Assembly: GCA_964426135.1 (NCBI GenBank)
Contig: CAYRPN010000009.1
Span: 12,159 to 76,158 of the forward strand
Reading direction: 5' to 3'
DNA length: 64,000 nt
DNA from: CAYRPN01 sp964426135
GTDB lineage: Bacteria; Planctomycetota; Phycisphaerae; Phycisphaerales; Phycisphaeraceae
Program-made: the position numbers and the translations under genes
Part shown: positions 1-8,216 of the stretch, piece by piece
Numbering within the stretch: the first letter of the stretch is position 1
Layout: every line of letters begins with the position of its first letter
Notes under the pieces: model-generated
What the model was told of the DNA's origin: nothing
What the model saw: the letters and a program-made list of their open reading frames with translations, nothing else
The model's database searches: none

Positions 1-146
1 GAAATCACAACGCATGGATGCTGGAGGTGAACACGATCCCGGGCTTCACCAGTCATTCGCTCTTGCCCAAGGCAGCCGCGTTTGCGGGGATTCCGCTGCC
101 GAAGCTGGTGGATCGGTTGGTGAGACTGGCGATGAGGGAGGGATGA
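1..146 (+). CDS. ddl: D-alanine--D-alanine ligase, C-terminal end (truncated by window)
   Basis: The frame starting at base 3 is open to a TGA at 144-146 and gives 47 residues. They contain E-V-N-T-I-P-G-F-T, followed by S-H-S-L-L-P-K-A-A, which is the C-terminal signature of ATP-grasp D-Ala-D-Ala ligases; the E and N of EVNT are Mg-ATP ligands. The enzyme makes the D-Ala-D-Ala dipeptide for peptidoglycan in the cytoplasm. The rest of the gene lies upstream of the window. The family call rests on this short tail only, so a related ATP-grasp ligase is possible but less likely. Confidence 0.8.
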   Translation, partial: NHNAWMLEVNTIPGFTSHSLLPKAAAFAGIPLPKLVDRLVRLAMREG

Positions 147-149
147 AGA

Positions 150-271
150 GTGAGGGCGTGAGGGGGTGAGTGGGTGAACGGGTGTGTAGGGTTCCGTAAG
201 TTTTTCTTGATTAGCGGGAACGGTGTGAGTAATTTGCAGACAGATCGTTGATGGTCGGTGTGAATTGAAAA
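150..271. repeat. intergenic spacer with degenerate GTGAGGG-like repeats
   Basis: About 125 bases between the ligase stop and the phosphotransferase. The first 30 bases contain a degenerate GTGAG-rich array related to the clean heptamer array at 1395-1446. No terminator or convincing promoter is seen. Confidence 0.4.
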
Positions 272-308
272 TTGAAAATTTGCAATTTCAAATTTTCAAT
301 TTGCATTT
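262..308. repeat. AT-rich 7-bp-period repeat array (array A)
   Basis: Consecutive units AATTGAA, AATTGAA, AATTTGC, AATTTCA, AATTTTC, AATTTGC follow one another at a 7-base period in an otherwise GC-rich region. The two halves are also roughly palindromic. The array covers the most upstream possible start of the phosphotransferase, which makes that start doubtful. Confidence 0.7.
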
Positions 309-1399
309 TCCGATGGTCGCCGGCTCGCCTGCACCCTTTCGGAGTGCGAGCGTTGAATGATGATCGCTCCGTCTCGCAGACGCACGCCGCCGCCGGTCAC
401 GGCGAGGCGGCATCTGTCACACATCACCCGTCAGTATCCCGGCAGTCGCCCACTTCGCAGCCGCCGATCTCGCAACCCCACGCCCCGCAGCCTTCCTTCG
501 GCACCCACCTCGAACCCGCCCTGCGCGAGGCCTGCGACGGCAGGCTCTCCCATGTGAACTGGTTCCGCACCGACTGGCAGCGCGGCGGAGCGCTGACCGG
601 CTACGCCAGCTATCGCGATGAACAAGGCGAGCATGCCGTCGTCGTGAAAATGCCCGTCCCGCCCGTGGAACGCCGCTGGCTCCTTCATCTGCAGGGCACG
701 CAGGTCGCGCCGCGCGTCTATCGGGATGGCGATTCGCTCGGCGGCTACGACTTCTGCTGGGTGGTCATGGAGCGCCTGGCGCACGGCCCGATCGGCCACG
801 CCTGGGGCGGCAAAGGGTTCGAACTCATCATCGACGCGGCCGTGCGGTTTTCCGATGCCGCCCGGCCTATCGCCGCCGACGGCCCGCCGCGCACCCGCGA
901 CTACGACGCCATCCATCACCAGGCCCGCGAAAATATTCACCGCCACGGCGTCGCCAACGAGCAGCGATGGAACAAGGCGCTCAAGCAGGCGCACCGCATG
1001 CTGAAGGACTGGCTGCCCGCGTGGAATGCCAGACCCGTCAAGGAGTGGTGCCACGGCGACCTGCATCTGGGCAATGCGATGACCCGAGTGCCGCCGCCCG
1101 ATGGGCCCGCGCTTCTGCTGGATTTCGCTGAGGTTCACTGCGGACACTGGATCGAGGACGCGGTGCATCTGGAGCATCTTTACTGGGGCCGGCGCGACAA
1201 ACTGCAGGGGCACCGCATCTGCAAGGAAATCGCCCGCGCCCGCAAGGCGATGCATCTGCCGGTGGACGACGATTGGCCAAAACTGGCGCAGATTTACCGA
1301 GCGCTGGTGGCGATGTGTACGCCGGCGATCCTGCGCTTCGTCGGCGATCCGCAACACGTGCAGGCGGCGCTGGAAGTCTTGGAGGCGGAGGTGGGGTGA
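272..1399 (+). CDS. aminoglycoside phosphotransferase (APH)-fold protein
   Basis: This is a kinase-like phosphotransferase of the APH/choline kinase superfamily. Around residue 260 lies W-C-H-G-D-L-H-L-G-N, the catalytic loop with its Asp and Asn, followed about 25 residues later by L-L-D-F-A-E, equivalent to the Mg-binding DFG/DxD. Family members phosphorylate small hydroxyl substrates in the cytoplasm; the substrate here cannot be read from the sequence. The start is uncertain. TTG at 272 lies inside a repeat array and residues 1-75 are low complexity and not family-like. GTG at 344, TTG at 353 or a start near 500 are alternatives, since recognisable homology begins at about residue 78. Resistance to an antibiotic should not be assumed. 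Confidence 0.75.
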   Translation: MKICNFKFSICIFRWSPARLHPFGVRALNDDRSVSQTHAAAGHGEAASVTHHPSVSRQSPTSQPPISQPHAPQPSFGTHLEPALREACDGRLSHVNWFRTDWQRGGALTGYASYRDEQGEHAVVVKMPVPPVERRWLLHLQGTQVAPRVYRDGDSLGGYDFCWVVMERLAHGPIGHAWGGKGFELIIDAAVRFSDAARPIAADGPPRTRDYDAIHHQARENIHRHGVANEQRWNKALKQAHRMLKDWLPAWNARPVKEWCHGDLHLGNAMTRVPPPDGPALLLDFAEVHCGHWIEDAVHLEHLYWGRRDKLQGHRICKEIARARKAMHLPVDDDWPKLAQIYRALVAMCTPAILRFVGDPQHVQAALEVLEAEVG

Positions 1400-1446
1400 G
1401 GAAGGAGTGAGGAGTGAGGAGTGAGGAGTGAGAAGTAAGGAGTGGG
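1395..1446. repeat. GTGAGGA heptamer array (array B)
   Basis: Four or more near-perfect tandem copies of GTGAGGA, overlapping the stop codon region of the phosphotransferase. The reverse-complement array lies at 1526-1570, so the two can fold into a long hairpin with an 80-base loop. Confidence 0.8.
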
Positions 1447-1482
1447 GAGCGAGAAGAGCGAATACCGAATAGGGGGTGTGGA

Positions 1483-1519
1483 GTCCGCGCCCAGCCTTGA
1501 CGCACCCTACGTCGCCCAC
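1483..1519. repeat. 37-bp dispersed repeat, copy 1
   Basis: This segment (GTCCGCGCC...AGCCTTGACGCACC...) recurs with two substitutions at 62257-62293, more than 60 kb away. In both places it is followed directly by a pyrimidine-rich 7-bp-period array. Confidence 0.75.
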
Positions 1520-1525
1520 GGACAC

Positions 1526-1570
1526 TTCACTCCTCACTCCTCACTCCTCACTCCTCACTCCTTTCACTCT
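1526..1570. repeat. TCACTCC heptamer array (array C)
   Basis: Five tandem TCACTCC units, the reverse complement of array B at 1395-1446. It lies upstream of cysK and ends about 90 bases before its start codon. Confidence 0.8.
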
Positions 1571-1660
1571 CCCCGACTTGGCGCGCCGCGCTTCGTTCCC
1601 TAGATTAGTTCGCCCAGGCAGGTCACATTGGAAATGCCTTTACTTGGTGGAGCCCCAGCC

Positions 1661-2629
1661 ATGACGACGCTTCTGCATCGCCGAACGTACGAGAACATTG
1701 TCGACACGGTTTTCAACACGCCTCTGGTGAAGTTGAACAAGGTGGTTCCCGCCGACCACGCGGCGGTTTACGCCAAGTGCGAGTTTTTCAATCCCATGGC
1801 GAGCGTGAAGGACCGCATCGGTCGCGCCATGATCGAAGCGGCGGAGAAGGACGGCATCATCAACAAGGACACGCACATCATCGAGCCGACCAGCGGCAAC
1901 ACCGGCATCGCGCTGGCGTTCGTGTGTGCGGCCAAGGGCTACAAGCTCACCTTGACGATGCCCGAAACCATGAGCCTGGAACGCCGGGCGCTCTTGCGGG
2001 CACTGGGCGCGAATCTGGTTCTGACCGAAGGCCCCAAGGGCATGAAGGGCGCAATCGAGGAGGCGGGCAAGCTCGTCGCCACGACGCCCAATGCCTGGAT
2101 GCCGCAGCAGTTTGAGAACCCGGCGAACCCGGCGGTGCACGAGCGCACGACCGGGCCTGAGATCTGGGAAGACACGGGCGGGAAGGTGGACATGCTGGTG
2201 GCGGGCGTGGGCACGGGCGGGACGCTGACGGGCGTGGGGCGGTTCATCAAGCCGAAGAAGGCGAGCTTCCAGTGCATCGCGGTGGAGCCTGCCGATTCGC
2301 CGGTGATCACGCAGACCCGCGAGGGCCAGCCGATCAAGCCCGGCCCGCACAAGATTCAGGGCATCGGCGCCGGCTTCGTGCCGAAGAACCTGGACCTGAG
2401 CTTTGTCGCCGGCGTGGAGCGCGTGACCAACGACGAAGCCATGGGCATGGCGCGACGCCTGGCGAAGGAAGAAGGCCTGTTCGGCGGCATCAGCTCCGGC
2501 GCCAACGTGACCGCCGCGGCCCGCATCGCCGCGCTCCCGGAAAACAAGGGCAAACTGATCGTCGTCATCCTGCCCAGCTTCGGCGAACGCTACCTGTCGA
2601 CGCCGATGTTTCAGGAATACATGAAATAA
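1661..2629 (+). CDS. cysK: cysteine synthase (O-acetylserine sulfhydrylase)
   Basis: This PLP enzyme makes L-cysteine from O-acetylserine and sulfide in the cytoplasm. With the ATG at 1661 it is 322 residues, the usual CysK length. Lys50 in P-M-A-S-V-K-D-R is the Schiff-base lysine; T-S-G-N-T-G at about residue 80 is the substrate loop; G-V-G-T-G-G-T-L at about 185 binds the PLP phosphate; G-I-S-S-G-A-N lies near 275. The start was chosen because GGTGGAG lies 7-13 bases upstream and the homology begins there; in-frame TTG 1628 and ATG 1634 would add only unconserved residues. It precedes tpx by about 175 bases with heptamer arrays between. CysM or cystathionine beta-synthase are less likely. 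Confidence 0.95.
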   Translation: MTTLLHRRTYENIVDTVFNTPLVKLNKVVPADHAAVYAKCEFFNPMASVKDRIGRAMIEAAEKDGIINKDTHIIEPTSGNTGIALAFVCAAKGYKLTLTMPETMSLERRALLRALGANLVLTEGPKGMKGAIEEAGKLVATTPNAWMPQQFENPANPAVHERTTGPEIWEDTGGKVDMLVAGVGTGGTLTGVGRFIKPKKASFQCIAVEPADSPVITQTREGQPIKPGPHKIQGIGAGFVPKNLDLSFVAGVERVTNDEAMGMARRLAKEEGLFGGISSGANVTAAARIAALPENKGKLIVVILPSFGERYLSTPMFQEYMK

Positions 2630-2631
2630 AG

Positions 2632-2661
2632 AAGTGAGGAGTGAGAAGTGAGGAGCGAGGA
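2632..2661. repeat. GTGAGGA-type heptamer array (array D)
   Basis: A short array of GTGAGGA/GTGAGAA units beginning three bases after the cysK stop. A longer array of the opposite orientation is at 2716-2796, and the pair can form a stem. Confidence 0.7.
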
Positions 2662-2715
2662 GACGGGATTTGTGGCTACTGGTTCCAGGCCTTTGTCTCC
2701 GCTCCGCGCATCTGA

Positions 2716-2796
2716 CTCCTCACTCTTCATCCCTCGACTCTTCGTCCCTCGACTCCCCAATTCTCACTCCTCACTCCTCACTCCTCACTCCTCCGA
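2716..2796. repeat. TCACTCC/TCGACTC heptamer array (array E)
   Basis: About eleven 7-base units of the types TCACTCC, TCACTCT and TCGACTC/TTCGTCC run up to the ribosome binding site of tpx. It is the reverse complement of array D. Confidence 0.75.
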
Positions 2797-2806
2797 AGGA
2801 ATCCCC

Positions 2807-3319
2807 ATGCCCCGCACCGTCAACTTCAAAGGCAACTCCGTTCCCCTCTCCGGCGACGGCCCCAAGGTCGGCGATGCCGCCCCGGAAGCTTCGCTGGTCG
2901 CCGTCGATCTGTCGGAGGCGAAGGTCTCCAGCTACACGGGCAAGGTCGCGATCGTCTCCGTCGTGCCTTCGCTGGACACCGGCGTGTGCGACAAGCAGAC
3001 CCGCCGCTTCAATGAGGAAGCGGGCAAGCTGGCGAACACCGTCGTGCTGACCATCAGCCGGGACCTGCCCTTCGCCCAGAAGCGCTGGTGCGGCGCCGCC
3101 GACGCCAAGAACGTCGTGACCCTGTCCGACTTCCGAGGCGGCAGCTTCGGCGCGGCGTACGGCCTGGTGATGTCCGCCGGCCCGCTGGCGGGGCTGCTGG
3201 GCCGCGCGGTGCTGGTGATCGGGAAGGACGGCAAGGTGAAGTACCAGGAGCTGGTGCCCGAGATCACAACCGAGCCGAACTACGACGCCGCCATCGCCGC
3301 CGCCAAGGCAGCGCTGTGA
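2807..3319 (+). CDS. tpx: thiol peroxidase, atypical 2-Cys peroxiredoxin
   Basis: It reduces hydroperoxides with thioredoxin as electron donor. The 170 residues match Tpx in length. Cys61 in L-D-T-G-V-C-D is the peroxidatic cysteine and Cys95 in K-R-W-C-G-A the resolving cysteine, the same numbering as in E. coli Tpx; T58 of the PxxxT/S-C region and the conserved E-I-T-T-E-P-(D/N)-Y near the C-terminus are also present. The ATG at 2807 follows a GAAGGA ribosome binding site by 7 bases. An open frame continues upstream to 2648 but encodes only the heptamer array. In bacteria tpx is commonly controlled by peroxide regulators; no operator was identified here. Confidence 0.95.
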   Translation: MPRTVNFKGNSVPLSGDGPKVGDAAPEASLVAVDLSEAKVSSYTGKVAIVSVVPSLDTGVCDKQTRRFNEEAGKLANTVVLTISRDLPFAQKRWCGAADAKNVVTLSDFRGGSFGAAYGLVMSAGPLAGLLGRAVLVIGKDGKVKYQELVPEITTEPNYDAAIAAAKAAL

Positions 3320-3350
3320 GATCGCCGACGCGATGCATGCTGATGCGATG

Positions 3351-3540
3351 CATTTAGCCGGCGGGCTTGCCCGCCGCGAATCGGCGATGACGGTGGGCGT
3401 GGGGTTGTTCGAATGCCTGACGACGACGCGATCCTGCAAACGCCGATGCGACAACCGTCAGCTTCACCTGCGTACGTGTGATTCCCGATTGCCGGGAACA
3501 CAGCAGCACCCCGTCCACGGTGGGCAAGCCCGCCGGCTAA
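3351..3540. repeat. GGCGGGCTTGCCCGCC palindromic element, family I copy a
   Basis: Begins with ATTTAGCCGGCGGGCTTGCC and ends with the reverse complement GGCAAGCCCGCCGGCTAA, with about 150 bases of unrelated sequence between. It starts 31 bases after the tpx stop. It abuts family I copy b directly. Confidence 0.75.
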
Positions 3541-3663
3541 GGAACGGGGCCGAAATAACTTCGCGAATGGGCGGTCCCCCATTTAGCCGGCGGGCTTGCC
3601 CGCCGCGGGCGTCTCGGCGGGCAAGCCCGCCGGCTAAATGGGGGACTTATTTCGGTCCCGTAC
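3541..3663. repeat. family I palindromic element with terminal inverted repeats, copy b
   Basis: The best preserved short copy. The outer ends are GGAACGGGGCCGAAATAACTT and its near-complement AACTTATTTCGGTCCCGTACC, enclosing two inward-facing copies of the ATTTAGCCGGCGGGCTTGCC motif. The same architecture returns at 22056-22278, around 40470-40620 and, cut by the window edge, at 63949. Confidence 0.8.
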
Positions 3664-4131
3664 CTAAATGTGGGCTGCCGCCTGTGGAAATCCTGTGGAT
3701 GACGAGTGGATTGGAAAATGGACCAGGCGTCGACGTCAGGCCTGATAAGCTGAAAGCCCCCGCTTTTCAGCGTGTTTTCGCAGGCGGGTGATTCGGGGGC
3801 GCGACCGGACTGACCGCATTCAGTTGCCGAGCAGGCAGGAAAGCCGCAGGAAACGGCTTGTCCTTGGATTGCCGGCGGCATGGAAGGCGGGTGTTCGGTA
3901 CTTGTGGGGCGAATGGTCGTCGTGGTCGCCGAGTACATTGGGTCGCCCGCGCGAAAAAGAGTTGCCTGATCCCATGTTTTGGACTGATTAGGACTTGCAG
4001 ATTTGAAAACGAGTCTTTAAACTGCGGAGGTAAGCCAGGTTCCGTCCTCAAATGCGGGCTTGGTGGGTCGCCGCAACAGTTTTTCCCGCCGCAATTTTCT
4101 GTCCCTCGAAACCCGGTTTCTTTCCCGGCCC
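3664..4131. other. intergenic region, no gene recognised
   Basis: About 470 bases between the repeats and the secretin. Short open frames exist on both strands but none has a ribosome binding site or a recognisable product. It probably holds the secretin promoter, which I could not place. Confidence 0.4.
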
Positions 4132-4143
4132 AGGAGGCTAGCT

Positions 4144-7100
4144 TTGTCCAAGCGTCCTTTCTTGAGCGTGGTGGTGTTCGCCGCAGTCGCAATTCTCAGC
4201 CCTGCGGCCAATGGTGAAAACGAAAAAGCGCCGACGGCCGGTCAGGCCGTTGCCGCCGGTTCGCCTGCCGACCTGATTCTTCAGGCCGACAAAAAGCGCG
4301 AGGCTGGCGATTACGACGGCGCAACGCAGCTTCTCAACTCAGCAGCCGCCCACCCGCAGGCGACTGACGAAGACAAGACCTTTATCGCCGCCCGCACAGC
4401 CGAAGTGGCCCGTGCCCGCGACGCGAAAGTCACCGCCGCCCGCCAGACCCTGGACGAGGTCTCCGCTGAGCTCGGCAAACCCGACGCCAACCTGAACACT
4501 GCCGAGACCCGGCTCAAGAGCGTCAAGAGCGCCAGCCTGAATCTGGGCTTCTTCGACAACAGCCGGCTCGACCGCATGCTCGCCGTGGTGGCGGAGCGTC
4601 GCGGCACGTCGCCGGTCTCCGCAGTGACGCTGGCTCAGGCGGAACCGGCCAAGCCCGCTGATCCCGTCAAGGCTGCTGATCCGGCCAAACCTGTCGATAC
4701 CGCAGCCCCCGCCGCTGCTCCGGCCGCCCCCGCAGCCGCGCCTGCTCCCGCCGCCGCCGAGCCAGCCAAGAACGACCCGCTCGCCCTGGCCCGCAAGCTG
4801 GTCATCGAAGAGAAGCTGCTCGAAGCCCGCAACGCCGAGGCCAACGGCCAGTTCAACATCGCCGCCAAGCTCTACGGCGAAGTCGTCGCCATCGATCCGA
4901 GCAACGCCGCCGCCAAGGCCGCCCGCGACGCCGCCGCCGCCCGCGCCCTGCCCGGCGCCGGTGGCCCGGTGAACGTGATCGGCAAGATCGGGGATATTCA
5001 GAAGGTTGAACGCGAAGCAACCATCACCGAATACAACGAGCTGATGAACAAGGCTGAGAAGTTCCGCGTCGAGCGCAACTACCCGAACGCCGAGGACGCG
5101 GTGCAGCAGGCCAAGGTGGTCATCGACCGCAACAAGAGCTATCTGGGCAACACCGAATACGTCGACCTGCGTGACAAGGCGAACAAGAAATACGCCGACA
5201 TCACCCTGGAGAAGGAAAAGGCCCGCACCGAAGGCATGAAGGTGTCGGAAGATCAGGACAAGAAAGACGCGGAGAACCGCCGCATCCGCGCCAAGCTCGA
5301 ACAGTACGAGCAGGTTCAGCGGTTGCTTCAGCGTGCCGCGGATCTTCGCAAGACGCAGGACTACGACCGCTCGCTGCAATTGATTCACCAGGCTCTGTTC
5401 CTCGATCCGGGCAACCCCGCCGCCGAGGCGATGAAGGTGATGATCGAGGATTCGCAGATCGCGGTGAAGGCCAAGGAATACATGCGAATCCGGGCCCTCC
5501 GCGTGGCCCGTCAATCGGTGGACCTGATCGAAGCGACGATTCCCTACAACGAACTGATCACGTACCCCTCGGACTGGCCGCAGCTCACGGCAACCCGCCT
5601 GGGCGCTCTGTCGAAGGACGCGAACGAGTCGGAAATCAACCGCCGCGTGTCGCTGAAGCTGCAGGATCCGGTGCCCGTGAACTTCGATGCGAACAAATTC
5701 GTCAACGTCGTGGACTATTTCCGCAACACCACAGGCGTGAACTTCTTCGTGAACTGGGCCGCGCTGGAAGCCGCCGGCATCGAGCAGGACCTGCCCATCA
5801 ACCTGCAACTGAACAACGTCCCCGCCGAGCAGGCGCTCAAGCTCGTCCTCCAGCAGGCCGGCGCCGCCGCCAACCTGGAGAAGGTGAATTTCAGCATCAT
5901 CGACGGCGTGGTCCACATCTCCACCCAGCGCGATCTGCAGAAGACCACCGATACCCGCGTCTACGACATCCGCGACCTGCTCGTGCAGGTGCCCAACTTC
6001 TCGGGCGCTCCTGAGTTCGACCTGAACCAGGCGCTGTCGAACACCAGTTCCGGCGGTTCCTCCGGCGGCGCCGCTTCGGCGTCCACCACCCTCTTCGGCA
6101 CCGAGGAGGAAACCCAGAAGCAGCCCACCCGCGAGGAACTGATCGAGCAGATCACCACCCTCATCCAGGACACCATCGGCGTCCAGGCGGATTGGGCGGC
6201 CTACGGCGGCGAAGTCTCCAGCCTCCGCGAACTCAACGGCAACCTGATCGTCAAGAGCACGCCGGACAACCACCGCGACATCGTCAAGCTGCTGGGCCAG
6301 CTCCGCGCGGCCCGCGCCATGCAGATTCACATCGAAGCCCGATTCCTCCTGGTCGAGACCAACTTCCTCGATGAAGTCGGCGTGGACCTGGACTTCCAGT
6401 ACCGCTCCAGCGAAGGCCGATTCCTTGGCCCCATCACCGTCGCGCAGGATCACATCGGCATGGCCGGCGCGTCGGACACCGGCTTCCCCGGCAACTTCGG
6501 CAACGCTTCCACCGGCACCGACCCCTTCACCCCGGGCCTGGGATTCCCGCCCGTCGGCACCGGCGCCGGTCAGCCCGGCACCCCGCCCAACCGCTCGCTG
6601 CGGTTCGGCATCGGCGTGACGTTCTTCGACGACCTGGACGTCAACCTCATCGTTAACGCGACGCAGGCTTCCCGCCGCTCCATCGCACTGACCGCCCCCC
6701 GCCTGACTCTGTTCAACGGCCAGCGCTCGCACGTCATGGTCGCCCGCCAGATCGCGTTCATCTCCGACCTCGAACCCGTCTCCGATGCAGGCTTCGACCC
6801 CACTCTCTCCGTGACCCAGTCCGGCGTCGTCCTCGACGTCGAAGCCACCGTGTCGGCTGACCGCCGCTACGTCACCATGACCGCCCGGCCCAGCCTGGCG
6901 ACCGTCGTGCAGCCGATCCGCTCCATCCCGCAGCAGGGCGCAGGCGTGCTCGACCAAGGCAACGGCGGCGGCGACAACGCCGGTGAAAACGTGCTGATCT
7001 CCGGCTTCATCGAAGCCCCCGAACTCGAACTCACCCAGGTCCGCACCAGCGTCTCCGTTCCCGACAAGGGCACCCTCCTGATGGGCGGCCAGCGCGTCGT

Positions 7101-7347
7101 CGCCGACGTCGAAGTCGAGGCCGGCGTCCCCATCCTCTCCAAGATCCCCGTGCTCAACCGCTTCTTCACCAACACCAGCAAGGTGAAGGACGAGCGCACC
7201 CTGCTCATCCTCATCAAGCCCACCATCATCCTCCAGGACGAACAGGAAGACCTGCTCTTCCCCGGCCTGCTGCAAGACCCGGCCGCCTACAACGCGGCCC
7301 GCAACCTGTCGCCGCTCAAGGCCGTGGGCGACATCTCGGCTCCGTGA
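4144..7347 (+). CDS. secretin (GspD/PilQ-type) with long TPR N-terminus
   Basis: A predicted outer-membrane secretin of 1,067 residues. A signal peptide covers about residues 1-24. A TPR-like region to about 120 is followed by an Ala/Pro linker (about 160-195), more TPR-like helices to about 460, a secretin/TonB short N-terminal domain near 500-590, a Gly/Ser-rich stretch, an N1/N3-type domain (H-R-D-I-V-K-L-L-G-Q-L) and the secretin barrel to about 1040, with the late motif V-P-I-L-S-K-I-P-V-L-N-R-F-F typical of these proteins. The start is TTG 4144, with AGGAGG six bases upstream. Secretins serve type II secretion, type IV pili or filamentous phage; no partner gene lies nearby, so the machine is unknown. 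PilQ or GspD of planctomycetes is the best guess. Confidence 0.85.
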   Translation: MSKRPFLSVVVFAAVAILSPAANGENEKAPTAGQAVAAGSPADLILQADKKREAGDYDGATQLLNSAAAHPQATDEDKTFIAARTAEVARARDAKVTAARQTLDEVSAELGKPDANLNTAETRLKSVKSASLNLGFFDNSRLDRMLAVVAERRGTSPVSAVTLAQAEPAKPADPVKAADPAKPVDTAAPAAAPAAPAAAPAPAAAEPAKNDPLALARKLVIEEKLLEARNAEANGQFNIAAKLYGEVVAIDPSNAAAKAARDAAAARALPGAGGPVNVIGKIGDIQKVEREATITEYNELMNKAEKFRVERNYPNAEDAVQQAKVVIDRNKSYLGNTEYVDLRDKANKKYADITLEKEKARTEGMKVSEDQDKKDAENRRIRAKLEQYEQVQRLLQRAADLRKTQDYDRSLQLIHQALFLDPGNPAAEAMKVMIEDSQIAVKAKEYMRIRALRVARQSVDLIEATIPYNELITYPSDWPQLTATRLGALSKDANESEINRRVSLKLQDPVPVNFDANKFVNVVDYFRNTTGVNFFVNWAALEAAGIEQDLPINLQLNNVPAEQALKLVLQQAGAAANLEKVNFSIIDGVVHISTQRDLQKTTDTRVYDIRDLLVQVPNFSGAPEFDLNQALSNTSSGGSSGGAASASTTLFGTEEETQKQPTREELIEQITTLIQDTIGVQADWAAYGGEVSSLRELNGNLIVKSTPDNHRDIVKLLGQLRAARAMQIHIEARFLLVETNFLDEVGVDLDFQYRSSEGRFLGPITVAQDHIGMAGASDTGFPGNFGNASTGTDPFTPGLGFPPVGTGAGQPGTPPNRSLRFGIGVTFFDDLDVNLIVNATQASRRSIALTAPRLTLFNGQRSHVMVARQIAFISDLEPVSDAGFDPTLSVTQSGVVLDVEATVSADRRYVTMTARPSLATVVQPIRSIPQQGAGVLDQGNGGGDNAGENVLISGFIEAPELELTQVRTSVSVPDKGTLLMGGQRVVADVEVEAGVPILSKIPVLNRFFTNTSKVKDERTLLILIKPTIILQDEQEDLLFPGLLQDPAAYNAARNLSPLKAVGDISAP

Positions 7348-7379
7348 TCGGATCAGCCGAAAGCCCCGTCCAATCAATC

Positions 7380-7412
7380 GAACCGGCGAGCCTCGCGCTC
7401 GCCGGTTTTTTT
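7380..7412 (+). terminator. intrinsic terminator of the secretin gene
   Basis: AACCGGCGAGC, a short loop, GCTCGCCGGTT and then a run of seven T, located 33 bases after the secretin stop. Confidence 0.9.
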
Positions 7413-7458
7413 CTGCGCGATGCTTTCGCCGGATTCCGAGTGATCCGGAGGCCAGGTG

Positions 7459-7621
7459 ATACGGATTCCATCTGATTCTCGCGCAGATGCCACTGGCAGG
7501 CTTGGCTGCCAGTGGACCTGCGAAAAGCAAGGCGGGGGCGTCGGTGGACGCGAGAAACGCACTGGCAGCCGAGCCTGCCAGTGGCTTCAACTTCGGCACG
7601 AGAATCAGATAGAAACCGTAT
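7459..7621. repeat. 163-bp palindromic element, family II copy 1
   Basis: Bounded by inverted ends ATACGGATTCCATCTGATT and AATCAGATAGAAACCGTAT. Inside are two hairpins of the type CCACTGGCAGGCT-GGCTGCCAGTGG around a spacer. A second copy of identical length and opposite orientation lies at 13882-14044. No coding frame; size and structure resemble a MITE. Confidence 0.85.
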
Positions 7622-7692
7622 GATTCCCGCGCGACGTGGGTCATGCGCGACCGAAGTTGCGGTGTGTCCCAGGCACAAAGGACGGTGTGACG

Positions 7693-7984
7693 TGTGCCAC
7701 GGGCTAGCGAAGGCTCGGCGCAGCTTGCCCGTGCGCCTTGTGGTTTCTTTGCGAAGCACAGCGGGCTACCTCTGATACGGCTTCCTTGTGAAACTCGCGC
7801 TGCGGGTGCCACGGGTAAGCGGAGTCCGCGGAGCTTACCCGTGCGAATGACATGCGGGCGAACGGACACGGGTAAGCTGCGTCGAGCCTCCGCTTACCCG
7901 TGGCACCCGAGGCGCGCGATTCAAACGGATTCCGCATCCTTCACGCACGGGCAAGTTCCGAAGACTCCGCTTGCCCGTGGCACA
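7693..7984. repeat. cluster of four CACGGGTAAGC palindromes
   Basis: Four hairpins of the type GTGCCACGGG(T/C)AAGC...GCTTACCCGTG lie at about 7693-7738, 7806-7844, 7867-7907 and 7946-7984. They resemble REP/BIME clusters. The copies differ in loop sequence, so the stems have been preserved while the loops drifted. Confidence 0.75.
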
Positions 7985-8216
7985 CCGCGATCGAATCAGG
8001 CCGAAGCCCGTTCAGATGAGCTTGGCGGGTTGCGTGAAAATAGGAAATTATTTTCAAACTCCGTATCCAGGGGCATCTTGGCGCCGCGGCCGAAACGCAA
8101 AATGCGAATTCAGCGAATCCCCCACTGGCCAGCGACGGCGCGTTTTGCTATTTTGTCGATCCGCGCCGCGGTGGCCGCCTGTGCGAGCCGCGCGGTTTTT
8201 CTTCACGAGGTCAGTC
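7985..8216. other. upstream region of the cupin gene
   Basis: About 230 bases with no gene. An open frame runs in from upstream but shows no homology before the ATG at 8217. Locally AT-richer around 8035-8060 and 8140-8160, which may be the promoter area. Confidence 0.35.

Noticed and set aside
1395..2796. Heptamer arrays as a possible CRISPR array
   Set aside because: Units are 7 bases with no unique spacers, and no cas gene is present.
7459..7621. Small proteins encoded in the 163-bp element (for example a minus-strand frame with W-T-R-E-T-H-W-Q-P-S-L)
   Set aside because: The same frame occurs in both copies because the DNA is repeated; no start signals, and the palindrome explains the conservation.
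4339..7869. Minus-strand frame covering the secretin
   Set aside because: Shadow of the secretin gene, which has a signal peptide, ribosome binding site, secretin motifs and terminator.
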